This document shows, in pieces, positions 16,379 through 23,553 of a stretch of DNA of 36,914 bases. This DNA is from Hydrogenobacter sp. (GTDB taxonomy: Bacteria; Aquificota; Aquificia; Aquificales; Aquificaceae). The stretch spans positions 1-36,914 of the forward strand of contig JBEULM010000023.1 of NCBI GenBank assembly GCA_041287335.1, given 5' to 3'. The notes beneath the pieces are model-generated. The model ran no database searches. It saw only the letters and a program-made list of their open reading frames with translations, and was not told where the DNA came from. Positions within the stretch are counted from its first letter, which is position 1; every line of letters starts with the position of its first letter. Made by a program: the position numbers and the translations under genes.

Positions 16379-17556
16379 GCCTTTCCAGAAGAGTTTCCCA
16401 TATAAAGCCGGCACCTACCTTACAAATCTCAGCTAAAATAAATGAGCTAAGATCAAAAGGTGTGGATCTCGTAGGTTTTGGAGCTGGTGAACCAGACTTT
16501 GACACACCTAATTTTATAAAAGAAGCTTGCATAAAAGCGCTTAAAGATGGAAAGACTAAGTACACACCTTCCGCAGGTTTACCAGAACTCAGAGAGGCTT
16601 TGTCGGAAAAACTTTATAGAGAAAACTCTGTGCATTACGCTCCGTCCGAGATAGTAGTTACCGCTGGTGCAAAAATGGCTCTTTATCTTATTTTTGTAGC
16701 GGTGCTTGAAGAAGGGGATGAGGTACTTTTGCCATCACCATATTGGGTCACATATCCAGAACAGATCATGCTTTGCGGTGGAGTTCCTGTGATTGTGCCG
16801 CTAAAAGAAGAGAAGGGTTTTGTTCTTACAGCTGAAGACATAAAACCCTACATAACAAAAAGAACTAAGATACTTATACTTAACTCACCTTCCAATCCTA
16901 CAGGGGCGTTTGTACCGCAAGAAGAACTCAAGAAGATCGTTGAGCTATGTATTGAGAATAATGTGTTCCTGGTATCCGATGAATGCTACGAAGCTTTTGT
17001 ATATGATGGAAAAATCTTTACAAGTCCTGCAAGTTTTTCCAAAGAGGCGAGGGAAATTACCTTTACGGTAAATGCCTTTTCTAAAACCTTCTCTATGACA
17101 GGCTGGAGGGTTGGTTATGTAGCAGCACCAGAAAGGTATGCAAAGGTAATGGCAGACGTAAACAGTCAAACCATTTCCAACGCAACCTCCTTTGCCCAAT
17201 ACGGCGCTTTGGAGGCTTTGAGGAACCCCCAAGCTAAAGCTTTTGTTCAAGAAATGAGGGAAATCTTTGAGAAGAGAAGGAATTTAGCCTATGAGATGCT
17301 TCTCAAAATACCTTACATAAGTGTCGTAAAACCCGAAGGAGCTTTTTACATATTTCCAAATCTCAGCAAATATTCAAGTATACTTGGCTCGGATCTCAAA
17401 CTCGTAGAATATCTTATAGATAAAGGTAAGGTAGCTTGCGTGCCAGGTTCAGCTTTCGGTGCGGAGGGTTTCATCAGAATATCTTACTGCGTATCGGAAG
17501 ATACCATAAGGGAGGGTATAGAGCGTATAAAAAAAGTCTTAGAAGAACTTTTCTGA
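16375..17556 (+). CDS. aspC: Class I pyridoxal-phosphate aminotransferase (aspartate aminotransferase type)
   Basis: 393 residues. Family marks: GAGEPDFDTPNFIKEA, the YTPSAGLPELREALS block, ILNSPSNPTGA, the PLP-binding Lys in NAFSKTFSMTGWRVGY and the substrate-carboxylate Arg in GFIRISYCVSE. This is the subgroup I-gamma of aspartate/prephenate aminotransferases found in thermophiles. Translationally coupled to fabI by a 4-base overlap, though the pathways are unrelated. Substrate range (aspartate, prephenate or aromatic) cannot be decided here. Confidence 0.88.
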   Translation: MSLSRRVSHIKPAPTLQISAKINELRSKGVDLVGFGAGEPDFDTPNFIKEACIKALKDGKTKYTPSAGLPELREALSEKLYRENSVHYAPSEIVVTAGAKMALYLIFVAVLEEGDEVLLPSPYWVTYPEQIMLCGGVPVIVPLKEEKGFVLTAEDIKPYITKRTKILILNSPSNPTGAFVPQEELKKIVELCIENNVFLVSDECYEAFVYDGKIFTSPASFSKEAREITFTVNAFSKTFSMTGWRVGYVAAPERYAKVMADVNSQTISNATSFAQYGALEALRNPQAKAFVQEMREIFEKRRNLAYEMLLKIPYISVVKPEGAFYIFPNLSKYSSILGSDLKLVEYLIDKGKVACVPGSAFGAEGFIRISYCVSEDTIREGIERIKKVLEELF

Positions 17557-17557
17557 C

Positions 17558-18946
17558 ATGTTGATAGTCTTTGTAGTTATGTATATGCTTCTTACCATTG
17601 GGGTTGGGGTTTTAGCAAGCAGTTTCGTAAAAAGCAGCAAGGACTTCCTTCTTGCAGGGCGTAGCTTACCTTTATACATATCAGCAAGCGCACTATTTGC
17701 TACATGGTTTGGTTCAGAAACAGTTCTCGGCGCATCCTCAAAGATAGCTCAGGATGGGCTTTACGGTGTCATAGAAGATCCATTCGGCGCTTCCCTCTGC
17801 CTCTTTCTCATAGGACTCTTTTTTGCTAAACCCCTCTACAGAATGAATCTACTTACCTTCGGTGACTTTTACCGTGTTCTATACGGCAGAAAGGTTGAAG
17901 TTGTAGCGAGCATTATGCTCGCTATGTCTTATTTTGGATGGATTGCTGCTCAGATAGTTGCCATAGGTATAATCATGCAGGTTACTCTGTCCATACCAAA
18001 GGAGATGGGTATTCTGATAGGCTTCGGTGTAGTACTTTTCTACACTTTTCTTGGAGGGATGTGGGCTGTATCTCTTACGGACTTCATACAGACTGTTATG
18101 ATAATTACGGGACTTTTGTTTACCCTCTACGAGGTTTCCCAAGGTTTTACCCGTATAATCCCCATTTTAACCTCCCAACCTGCTGGCTTTTACAAGTTTT
18201 TACCTGACATGAACTTGAAGGACATCCTCCTTTACGTATCCGCCTGGATAACCATAGGGCTTGGATCTATACCTCAGCAAGATGTGTTTCAAAGGGTTAT
18301 GTCTTCAAGGTCCGAAAGGGTAGCAGTTCTTTCTTCTTTGATAGCTGGTTTTATGTATTTGACAGTTGCTATGATACCCTTGCTTCTCGCTCTATTTGCA
18401 AAAGCCTATTATCCTCAACTTCTAAAAGTTGACAGTCAACTTCTTCTTCCACGAATGGTTATGGACCACACGAATTTACTGACGCAAGTGCTATTTTTGG
18501 GCGCACTCCTTTCTGCAATAATGAGTACAGCAAGCGGAGCGATACTCGCGCCCTCCGCTATACTGAGTGAAAATCTCATAAAGCCCATGTTTAAAAACTT
18601 ATCGGACAGAGAATTCCTTTGGATCACAAGGGCTTGCATTCTTTTTGTAGCGCTCATTTCTTTGATCTTTGCATTTATAGGAGAATCCATATATGAACTT
18701 GTTGGAAGTTCATCGGCTCTGAGCCTGGTATCTCTTTTTGTCCCTCTAACCACAGGGCTTTACTTTAGAGGATCTAACAGTGTCAGCGCAATGAGTTCTA
18801 TGCTGTGTGGATTTATCGCTTGGTTGGTAGCTTATATACTAAATTCCGACTACTCCCTTCTAATAGGTCTTTTTTTCAGTGTTTGTGGTTACGCTGTACC
18901 TTCGTTTTTGGCAAAACTAAAAGGATCTCTTGAAAAGGCTTTTTAA
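17558..18946 (+). CDS. Sodium:solute symporter family (SSS) transporter
   Basis: 462 residues with about 12-13 membrane segments. The family's unwound first helix region is seen in ASALFATWFGSETVLGASSKIAQDGLYG, and the sodium-site region in LLSAIMSTASGAILAPSAILSENL. LAGRSLPLYISA is the usual N-terminal SSS motif. It imports a small organic solute with sodium; the substrate is unknown. It starts one base after the aminotransferase stop, and its 3' end overlaps ubiX, which converges on it, by 4 bases, leaving no room for a separate terminator. Confidence 0.88.
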   Translation: MLIVFVVMYMLLTIGVGVLASSFVKSSKDFLLAGRSLPLYISASALFATWFGSETVLGASSKIAQDGLYGVIEDPFGASLCLFLIGLFFAKPLYRMNLLTFGDFYRVLYGRKVEVVASIMLAMSYFGWIAAQIVAIGIIMQVTLSIPKEMGILIGFGVVLFYTFLGGMWAVSLTDFIQTVMIITGLLFTLYEVSQGFTRIIPILTSQPAGFYKFLPDMNLKDILLYVSAWITIGLGSIPQQDVFQRVMSSRSERVAVLSSLIAGFMYLTVAMIPLLLALFAKAYYPQLLKVDSQLLLPRMVMDHTNLLTQVLFLGALLSAIMSTASGAILAPSAILSENLIKPMFKNLSDREFLWITRACILFVALISLIFAFIGESIYELVGSSSALSLVSLFVPLTTGLYFRGSNSVSAMSSMLCGFIAWLVAYILNSDYSLLIGLFFSVCGYAVPSFLAKLKGSLEKAF

Positions 18947-19512
18947 CTTTTCCATCTTTTGTATAGGTTGTGTTTTATATCCAAGCTGTCTAAGACTTTG
19001 CCTACTACGAAATCTATGAGATCCTGAAGACTTTGAGGTTTATGATAAAAGCCGGGACTTGCAGGCATAACTATAGCTCCAGCTCTTGCAACTTTTAGCA
19101 TGTTTTCAATGTGAAGAACGGAGTAAGGCATCTCACGCAAAAGGAGAATAAGAGGTACGCGTTCTTTGAGTGCAACTTCGCAAGTTCTGTGTATGAGATT
19201 TTGATTTATTCCGTTTGCGATGCATGCGAGACTGCTCATTGAACAAGGGGCAACGATAACACCTTTATAGACACAAAGGCGGGAACCGCTTGCTGTATGA
19301 CTGTCTATTTTTGAAGATGGTATCAGATTAACATTCGGAAACCTTTCTAAAATATCCTCACGTGTTAGTCCGAGTTCTTCTTTCATAACCACATACCCGG
19401 ATGGAGAGATAATAAGATGTATATTGAAGTCTTTGTAAAGAATCTCAAGCAATCTGTATCCGTATATACAACCGCTCGCACCTGTTATACAAAGAACAAG
19501 ATCTTTTTTCAA
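18943..19512 (-). CDS. ubiX: Flavin prenyltransferase UbiX
   Basis: 189 residues. Family marks: CITGASGCIYGYRLLEIL (FMN-binding loop), the ISPSGYVVMKEE region, VYKGVIVAPCSMSSLACIANGINQNLIHRTCEVALKERVPLILLLREMPYS and PASPGFYHKPQSLQDLIDFVVGKVLD. It makes prenylated FMN for UbiD-type decarboxylases, used in ubiquinone or menaquinone (futalosine) synthesis. No ubiD is near. It begins one base after the stop of the phosphodiesterase gene and is part of that leftward pair. Confidence 0.93.
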   Translation of the reverse strand: MKKDLVLCITGASGCIYGYRLLEILYKDFNIHLIISPSGYVVMKEELGLTREDILERFPNVNLIPSSKIDSHTASGSRLCVYKGVIVAPCSMSSLACIANGINQNLIHRTCEVALKERVPLILLLREMPYSVLHIENMLKVARAGAIVMPASPGFYHKPQSLQDLIDFVVGKVLDSLDIKHNLYKRWKS

Positions 19513-19513
19513 G

Positions 19514-20314
19514 TTAAACTCCGTCCAATTCTTCCTTCCTTATATAGTACTGAAGTCTCTCTATCCTTAAGGTCTTGCCAGAAATATTGTCTATATCTAC
19601 CAAAAGACCGTTGAAAATCACATCTTCTTTCTCTTCCACTTCGTACTTCTGAGGAATACCTTTCAAAAATCTCTCTATAGCTTCCTTGGACTTCATACCT
19701 ATGACTGAATACCAGCACCCACTCATTCCCACATCGGTAATATAACCTGTTCCGTGCTTGAGTATCGTATGATCTGCAGTGGGTACATGTGTATGCGTTC
19801 CGTACACGAGGCTCGCTCTTCCGTCCACGTACAAACCGAAAGCCCACTTTTCTGAGGTGGTCTCCGCATGAAAGTCAACTATAATTATGTTAGTAATCTT
19901 TGAAACCTCTTGATAAATTCGGTCAAATACTCTGAAAGGGTTGTCCAGATTTGAATCAAGAAGTGACCTGCCCATAAGATTTATAAGGGCAAATTTCACA
20001 CCGTCTTTTTCAAAAAGACCATAACCTTTACCCGGTACACCATCTGGATAATTTGCAGGTCTTAAAAGATCCTTCACACTGTCTATAAATTCGTACACCT
20101 CCTTTTTATCCCATATATGATTCCCTGAGGTCATAAAGTCAACACCAAGCGACTTTAGTTCCTCGTATACCTTTTTGGTGATACCAAAGCCACCTGCAGC
20201 GTTCTCCACATTAACCAATACGAGATCTACAAGATCTCTGTACCCTTTTAACATATATTTTAAAGCCCTTCTTCCAGGCTTACCTATTATGTCACCAACC
20301 ACAAACAGTCTCAT
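19514..20314 (-). CDS. YmdB-family metallophosphoesterase
   Basis: 266 residues from the ATG at 20314 (MRLFVVGDIIGKPGRRAL); the longer frame runs into tRNA-Leu and is rejected. Metal ligands of the calcineurin-like fold are visible: GDIIGKPG, ENAAGGFG, SGNHIWDKKEV, DFHAETTSEK and GTHTHVPTADHTI. This group hydrolyses 2',3'-cyclic nucleotides and related phosphodiesters. It is cotranscribed with ubiX. The gene starts 13 bases from the end of tRNA-Leu on the same strand, so it may be read from the tRNA promoter. Confidence 0.88.
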   Translation of the reverse strand: MRLFVVGDIIGKPGRRALKYMLKGYRDLVDLVLVNVENAAGGFGITKKVYEELKSLGVDFMTSGNHIWDKKEVYEFIDSVKDLLRPANYPDGVPGKGYGLFEKDGVKFALINLMGRSLLDSNLDNPFRVFDRIYQEVSKITNIIIVDFHAETTSEKWAFGLYVDGRASLVYGTHTHVPTADHTILKHGTGYITDVGMSGCWYSVIGMKSKEAIERFLKGIPQKYEVEEKEDVIFNGLLVDIDNISGKTLRIERLQYYIRKEELDGV

Positions 20315-20326
20315 GTTCTCAAAATA

Positions 20327-20409
20327 TGCGGGTGGAGGGAGTTGAACCCTCACGGGATAACCCCACAGGATCCTAAGTCCTGCGCGTCTGCCAGTTCCGC
20401 CACACCCGC
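20327..20409 (-). tRNA. tRNA-Leu (anticodon TAG)
   Basis: Read on the minus strand: acceptor GCGGGTG/CACCCGC, anticodon loop CTTAGGA between CAGGA and TCCTG, a long variable arm (TGGGGTTATCCCGT) as required for a class II tRNA, and the T loop GTTCAACTC. Discriminator A. CCA is not encoded. Confidence 0.95.
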
Positions 20410-20423
20410 TTTTCAAAAGGTAT

Positions 20424-20429
20424 ATTATA
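20424..20429 (-). promoter_or_regulatory. -10 box of tRNA-Leu
   Basis: TATAAT on the minus strand, ending 14 bases before the tRNA 5' end at 20409. It lies in the 53-base gap between the divergent tRNA genes. Confidence 0.5.
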
Positions 20430-20442
20430 AAATAGGTTGTTA

Positions 20443-20451
20443 TGGTATAAT
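20443..20451 (+). promoter_or_regulatory. Extended -10 promoter of tRNA-Val
   Basis: TGGTATAAT, an extended -10 element. The expected start near 20458 is a few bases before the mature tRNA at 20463. Confidence 0.55.
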
Positions 20452-20462
20452 TTTAAAAGTTA

Positions 20463-20534
20463 AGGCGCGTAGCTCAGTGGGAGAGCGCCGCCCTTACAAG
20501 GCGGAGGTCGGGGGTTCAAGTCCCCCCGTGCCTA
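20463..20534 (+). tRNA. tRNA-Val (anticodon TAC)
   Basis: Acceptor AGGCGCG/CGTGCCT with one G-T pair, D arm GCTC/GAGC, anticodon stem CCGCC/GGCGG with loop CTTACAA, and T arm GGGGGTTCAAGTCCCCC. Discriminator A. The 3' half is the integration target of the decayed element to its right. Confidence 0.95.
20500..20524 (+). repeat. Left attachment repeat (tRNA-Val 3' end)
   Basis: 25 bases covering the anticodon 3' stem, variable loop and T arm of tRNA-Val, identical to 22891-22915. A further 8-base match (CCCTTACA, 20491-20498 and 22883-22890) precedes both, with one A deleted in the right copy. Confidence 0.8.
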
Positions 20535-20540
20535 TTTTAA

Positions 20541-20913
20541 ACCCTTGCCTTTCAAAGCCTTGAAAATAGCCCCTTTTAAAAGCCTTGTCTTTCAATGGAA
20601 AATTTCCAAAGCCTTGTCAGTCAATAACTTGAATAGCCCACTATGACCCATTATGACCCACTAAATTACATCCAATCTTTAACCTTTCTTTAACACTTCT
20701 GAGCCTTGTCTATCAAGCACTTGAAGAGGGTTTAATTTAACATGTTAAAAGAAATGGCAGGAAAGCCCTGTCAGTAAAGGCTCAGGTGGTCTTTTAGGTG
20801 TTAAAAGCCTATGACCCGCCCGCAGGTGTTAAAAGAATATGCCTTAAAGCCTTGCCAGTAAAGGCTTGGAAGGGTTTTAACCTGTTAAAAAGCATAAAAG
20901 CCCTGTCTTTCAA
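20541..20913 (+). repeat. Seven degenerate 15-bp direct repeats (iteron-like)
   Basis: Consensus AGCCYTGYCNNTMAA. Copies start at 20541, 20581, 20610, 20702, 20764, 20848 and 20899. Spacing is irregular (29-92 bases), so this is not a CRISPR array. In several copies the unit continues as TCAA-N4-TTGA, giving a small dyad (after copies 1, 3 and 4). They fill the otherwise gene-free stretch 20535-20970 together with GTTAAAA half-sites and TATGACCC repeats. Such dense repeats next to attachment sites suggest a replication origin or recombinase/regulator binding region of the element. Confidence 0.65.
20736..20890. promoter_or_regulatory. Two perfect GTTAAA palindromes plus half-sites
   Basis: TTTAACATGTTAAA (20736-20749) and TTTTAACCTGTTAAAA (20875-20890) are perfect dyads sharing the GTTAAA half-site. 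Single half-sites GTTAAAA occur between them (near 20788 and 20828) and elsewhere in the element (near 21274 and 22839). The spacing within the dyad (2 bases) is constant, which fits a dimeric DNA-binding protein. The binding protein is not identified. Confidence 0.5.
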
Positions 20914-20970
20914 GCCTTTGACTGGTTTTAACTGCCTTAATGCTTTAACCTGTATAATGGAGTTAATACC

Positions 20971-21219
20971 CTAACCCTTACCCATCAACTCATCAAACAC
21001 ATGGCTTATGGCTATCCTGAGCCGTTCCTTTCTTTCTTCCTTTGTCATAGCTTGGTATTCTTTAAGGCTCTTGTGAAGTAGCTGGAGGGTTTGCCTCTTG
21101 GCGTCTTCAGGTAAATCACTTGCCATTATCTTCTGTGTTTGGTTTGTAAATAGGTTATTCACAAAAACCACCACATATACTTCTATGCAGTCCGCTTTTA
21201 GCAGTGCAATGATGCCCAT
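20971..21219 (-). CDS. Small hypothetical protein of the element
   Basis: 82 residues if started at 21219, or about 51 if started at the internal Met (21126). The C-terminal part (ASDLPEDAKRQTLQLLHKSLKEYQAMTKEERKE and on) is strongly helical and charged. The N-terminal part is less convincing. It points away from the other element genes. No family recognised, and it is uncertain that it is expressed. Confidence 0.35.
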   Translation of the reverse strand: MGIIALLKADCIEVYVVVFVNNLFTNQTQKIMASDLPEDAKRQTLQLLHKSLKEYQAMTKEERKERLRIAISHVFDELMGKG

Positions 21220-21317
21220 GGCTTACCCTTCTTTAAGGGTTTTTGCGGGTATAAACACAATCACTCTTCATAAAGATGTTAAAAGTTTTTTATTCTAAGT
21301 TAAACCGCTTGGTGATG

Positions 21318-21331
21318 TATATTTACATGTA
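21318..21331 (+). promoter_or_regulatory. -10 box and overlapping palindrome at the start of the small DNA-binding gene
   Basis: TATATT (21318-21323) is followed by the 8-base palindrome TACATGTA (21324-21331), which reaches into the ATG at 21331. A palindrome between -10 and start codon is a natural autorepressor site, and the gene it precedes could encode a small DNA-binding protein. No Shine-Dalgarno is present. Confidence 0.4.
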
Positions 21332-21525
21332 TGGCAAGAGAAAGGTCAGGGTTTAAAGCATTAAGCCCTCGGACACTCCCAGAAAAAACTCAGATAAGAC
21401 TGCACAAGGAATTGATGGAATGGCTAAAAGCCAAAGCCCGCAAAGAAGCCAAGAGCCTGAGCCTCGTCCTCACTGAAATACTTGAAAAAGCTAAGCAGAG
21501 AAAGGAAGCCCAAGGTGGTAAGTAA
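21331..21525 (+). CDS. Small basic protein, possible ribbon-helix-helix DNA-binding protein
   Basis: 64 residues, Lys/Arg-rich. A short strand-like LPEKTQIRLHKELMEWLKAKAR and a second helix SLSLVLTEILEKAKQR give the strand-helix-helix layout of Arc/CopG proteins. It is first of a rightward series of small element genes and overlaps the next start by 1-3 bases (TAATG). Likely regulator of the element; the assignment rests on pattern only. Confidence 0.5.
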   Translation: MARERSGFKALSPRTLPEKTQIRLHKELMEWLKAKARKEAKSLSLVLTEILEKAKQRKEAQGGK

Positions 21526-21725
21526 TGGAAGGGCTAAAGAAAAGGCTTGAGATTGAGCAGGACAGATTTAAGGTCTTTCTGTCCCTTGCTTCAGTGGTAG
21601 TTGGTGGTTTTGTAGGGCTTCTTTTTAGGGAAAGGGATGCTATTACTACCACCCTTATGTTTCTTGGCTTAATTGTTGCCCTGTTTAGCTTTGGTCTTGC
21701 TATCAAGTCTTTTTTTCAAGGTTAA
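21525..21725 (+). CDS. Small two-helix membrane protein
   Basis: 66 residues: a charged N-terminus (EGLKKRLEIEQDRFK), then two hydrophobic helices (FLSLASVVVGGFVGLLF and TTTLMFLGLIVALFSFGLAI) separated by RERDA. The layout resembles the protein at 21905, so the two may be diverged duplicates. It starts on the stop codon of the preceding gene. No family recognised. Confidence 0.5.
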   Translation: MEGLKKRLEIEQDRFKVFLSLASVVVGGFVGLLFRERDAITTTLMFLGLIVALFSFGLAIKSFFQG

Positions 21726-21760
21726 TAGGCTTTTGAAGCTTTTAGAGGAGGTGGATAAAA

Positions 21761-21892
21761 ATGTTTGAGATAATCATGACCTTAATCTTAGGTGCCATCG
21801 TCATTATATCACTTGGCATAATGCTTTATGAAGAAATGAAGCCCCTGCCCTATGAGAAGGACAAAAAGCCCCAGACTAATAAGCCATCATGA
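21761..21892 (+). CDS. Very small single-helix membrane protein
   Basis: 43 residues, with a strong ribosome binding site (GAGGAGGTGG at 21745-21754). One hydrophobic helix (IIMTLILGAIVIISLGIMLY) is followed by a charged, Pro/Lys-rich tail (EEMKPLPYEKDKKPQ). The good ribosome binding site and clean start and stop favour a real gene. Function unknown; the shape would suit a small toxin, a holin-like or a phage-type membrane protein. Confidence 0.5.
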   Translation: MFEIIMTLILGAIVIISLGIMLYEEMKPLPYEKDKKPQTNKPS

Positions 21893-21904
21893 GAGGTTCT
21901 AAAC

Positions 21905-22117
21905 ATGGACAGCAAGGAAGAGGTTAAGGAGCTAATAGCCTATTACAAGCACCTGTTTAGCCATGTCTGGAATGCCTTTCTTTTACTGACTGGTGGCTTG
22001 GCTGGTCTGGTTTTTAAATGGGACAGCTTGGTGGCTAAGGTTGTTTTCTTTATGGGTGGTGTCTGGTGGATGCTCTTATTCTCTTTGAGCCTTGTCTTAG
22101 AAACCACTTGCTTGTAA
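21905..22117 (+). CDS. Small two-helix membrane protein
   Basis: 70 residues: an acidic and basic N-terminal helix (SKEEVKELIAYYKHLFSHVW), then two hydrophobic helices (AFLLLTGGLAGLVF and VVFFMGGVWWMLLFSLSLVL). It resembles the 21525 protein in layout. It lies 12 bases after the previous small gene, in the same direction. No family recognised. Confidence 0.5.
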   Translation: MDSKEEVKELIAYYKHLFSHVWNAFLLLTGGLAGLVFKWDSLVAKVVFFMGGVWWMLLFSLSLVLETTCL

Positions 22118-22147
22118 GAACCAGAAGACTAATAAGGAGGTTATAAC

Positions 22148-22255
22148 ATGGATGTAAAGGTTGCCCTTGTGGTATTGGTTATATTGACCGTTATCTTTGT
22201 GGTAGGCTTTGCATATATAGGATACAGCATATGGAAAGATGAGCCTAAGGGTTAA
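22148..22255 (+). CDS. Very small single-helix membrane protein
   Basis: 35 residues behind AAGGAGG: VKVALVVLVILTVIFVVGFAYIGY spans the membrane, followed by a short charged tail. It is the fourth small membrane protein of the element. The consistent ribosome binding sites suggest these are real genes. Function unknown. Confidence 0.45.
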   Translation: MDVKVALVVLVILTVIFVVGFAYIGYSIWKDEPKG

Positions 22256-22314
22256 GGCTTTTTCCTATGGGTTTAACTCCATTCATGGCTCAGGACAGGC
22301 AAAGGAGTTAAGGT

Positions 22315-22790
22315 ATGGCAGGCAAAAAGAAGGGTAAAGTAGCCTACGGTGATAACCTTTATGAAATTCATGGCTCATACTGGCTAATATTTACCCATCA
22401 TGACAAGACCTACACAGAAAGGATTGGAAGGGTCAAAGACCTGCCCCTCACTATGGCAAGGAATATAGCAGTAAAGAGAAAGGCAGAGATAATTGAAGGC
22501 ACTTATTTACCTAAGAAAGAGGAAAACCTGACCTTTGAGGAGCTTGCTAAGGAATATTTAAGCTGGTATAAATCCACACGCCCGCAGGTGAGGAAAAGAA
22601 CCCTTTACGATTTGGAAAAGAGGATTGACAGGCTTGTGGGCTACTTTGGAGGTATGCAGGTTCACCAGATAAGCACCTTACAAGGCACAAATCCACCGCT
22701 ATGCTAAAGAGGTATGCCCACCTAAGCCCTGAGCATTTCAGAAAGGCTTTGGAAAGGCTTGGCAAGTTTATGGAAGAAGGCAGTAAGTAG
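22315..22790 (+). pseudogene. Tyrosine integrase with its catalytic core deleted
   Basis: The first about 120 residues (from 22315) give an intact arm-binding and core-binding region (YEIHGSYWLIFTHHDKTY ... LTFEELAKEYLSWYKST ... DRLVGYFGGMQVHQIST). Near 22680 the frame shifts. A second frame from about 22680 to 22790 encodes the last about 37 residues of the same family: RHKSTAMLKRYAHLSPEH, with the catalytic His region and the Tyr nucleophile in RYAHLSP. Roughly 130-150 residues between them, including the catalytic Arg-Lys-HxxR part, are missing. The gene is therefore an internal deletion with frame change, not a simple truncation. It adjoins the right attachment repeat, as integrases usually do. 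Confidence 0.85.
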
Positions 22791-22890
22791 GCTTCAATCC
22801 AGCTTTTAACCTGTCTTTAACATTTGACTACCCACCTTGTTAAAAACTTTGAAACTCAAGGCTTTTAGAATGCAAAACGTCACCCTTACA

Positions 22891-22915
22891 GGCGGAGGTC
22901 GGGGGTTCAAGTCCC
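22891..22915 (+). repeat. Right attachment repeat (tRNA-Val copy)
   Basis: Identical over 25 bases to 20500-20524. After 22915 the similarity to tRNA-Val stops (GCCCCTGC instead of CCCGTGCC), so the copy has no complete acceptor stem and is not a working tRNA gene. The adjacent stretch 22791-22882 has no gene but shares TTTAACCTnTCTTTAACA-type sequence with 20676-20696 at the other end. Confidence 0.75.
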
Positions 22916-22929
22916 GCCCCTGCAAAATC

Positions 22930-23553
22930 CTAAAATAAAAGTCTTATCTTGTCTTCTCTTAGGTTTTCAGCCAATAGCACTAGGCTTTTAAACTCTTCTA
23001 AGTAGTCCAATAAATACATATTCTTGTTTATCAACTCTTTAGCCTTCTCTAAGTTTAAAGAACCGCTTTTTATTAGAAAAGTCACATCCAAGTAGTCCTT
23101 CCCTCTACCAGCGAAGAGCTTTGAAACAACAAGATACTCAGGAGCTATGACCCTCAACTTAACCTTTAACCTGCTCAGCTCAAAAACCAGGGAAGACTTT
23201 AAGGCTTTCTTCTCCCAGCCACTTTCAACAAGACCTATATCTACATGCTGTCCATCTTTTTCAAAAATAAGCCAGCCATTGCTTCTTAAAAGCCTAAAAC
23301 CGTGACCTTTTAGTTCCTCAGTTAAAGGTTTTACCTGCGAAGATAGGACTTTAAAGTCTATATCCTGAGGAGTGGGCTTTCTTATACCTTTAGAGTACAA
23401 AGCTATTGCCCATCCACCCACTAACATACCCTTATAACTTTCAATCACATATAGAGCCTCTTTTATAACTTCCGCTTCCCTCTCTTTGCATTCCTGCAAA
23501 AACCTCTCAAAAAGGCTTTCTATATCAATAGCTCCAGGCTTCAACTTCTTCAT
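22930..23553 (-). CDS. Nucleotidyltransferase-like protein (AbiEii/MNT-type fold)
   Basis: 207 residues. VGGWAIALYSKG...TPQDIDFKV (about 52-74) is the GG-x-DxD signature of polymerase-beta-type nucleotidyltransferases; a third acid may be the Asp in GQHVDIGL. FAGRGKDYLDVTFLIKSG (about 155-172) matches the KDxxD motif of AbiEii/DUF6036-like proteins, many of which are toxins of toxin-antitoxin or abortive-infection pairs. The gene is the last of a leftward cassette and overlaps the upstream paralogue gene by 29 bases, so translation is coupled. A usual AbiEi-type antitoxin is not present. Confidence 0.7.
   Translation of the reverse strand: MKKLKPGAIDIESLFERFLQECKEREAEVIKEALYVIESYKGMLVGGWAIALYSKGIRKPTPQDIDFKVLSSQVKPLTEELKGHGFRLLRSNGWLIFEKDGQHVDIGLVESGWEKKALKSSLVFELSRLKVKLRVIAPEYLVVSKLFAGRGKDYLDVTFLIKSGSLNLEKAKELINKNMYLLDYLEEFKSLVLLAENLREDKIRLLF

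Larger units (their letters stand above)
20500..22915. mobile_element. Decayed integrative element in tRNA-Val
   Basis: About 2.4 kb flanked by a 25-base perfect direct repeat: the 3' part of tRNA-Val (20500-20524) and a copy at 22891-22915. Between them lie a non-coding repeat-rich stretch, five short rightward genes (mostly small membrane proteins), one short leftward frame and a tyrosine integrase pseudogene next to the right repeat. Integration into a tRNA 3' end that leaves the tRNA intact is the normal pattern for tyrosine-recombinase elements. The integrase has lost its core, so the element is probably immobile unless helped in trans. No replication or packaging gene is recognisable. 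Confidence 0.8.

Noticed and set aside
20315-20416. N-terminal extension of the YmdB-type protein
   Set aside because: This part of the frame is tRNA-Leu read through; the family start is at 20314.
20541-20913. CRISPR array
   Set aside because: The 15-base repeats are degenerate and their spacing varies from 29 to 92 bases; there are no uniform spacers and no cas genes.
22883-22925. Second tRNA-Val gene
   Set aside because: Only the anticodon 3' side and T arm are present; no D arm or matching acceptor stem, and a base is missing in the anticodon region. It is an attachment-site copy.
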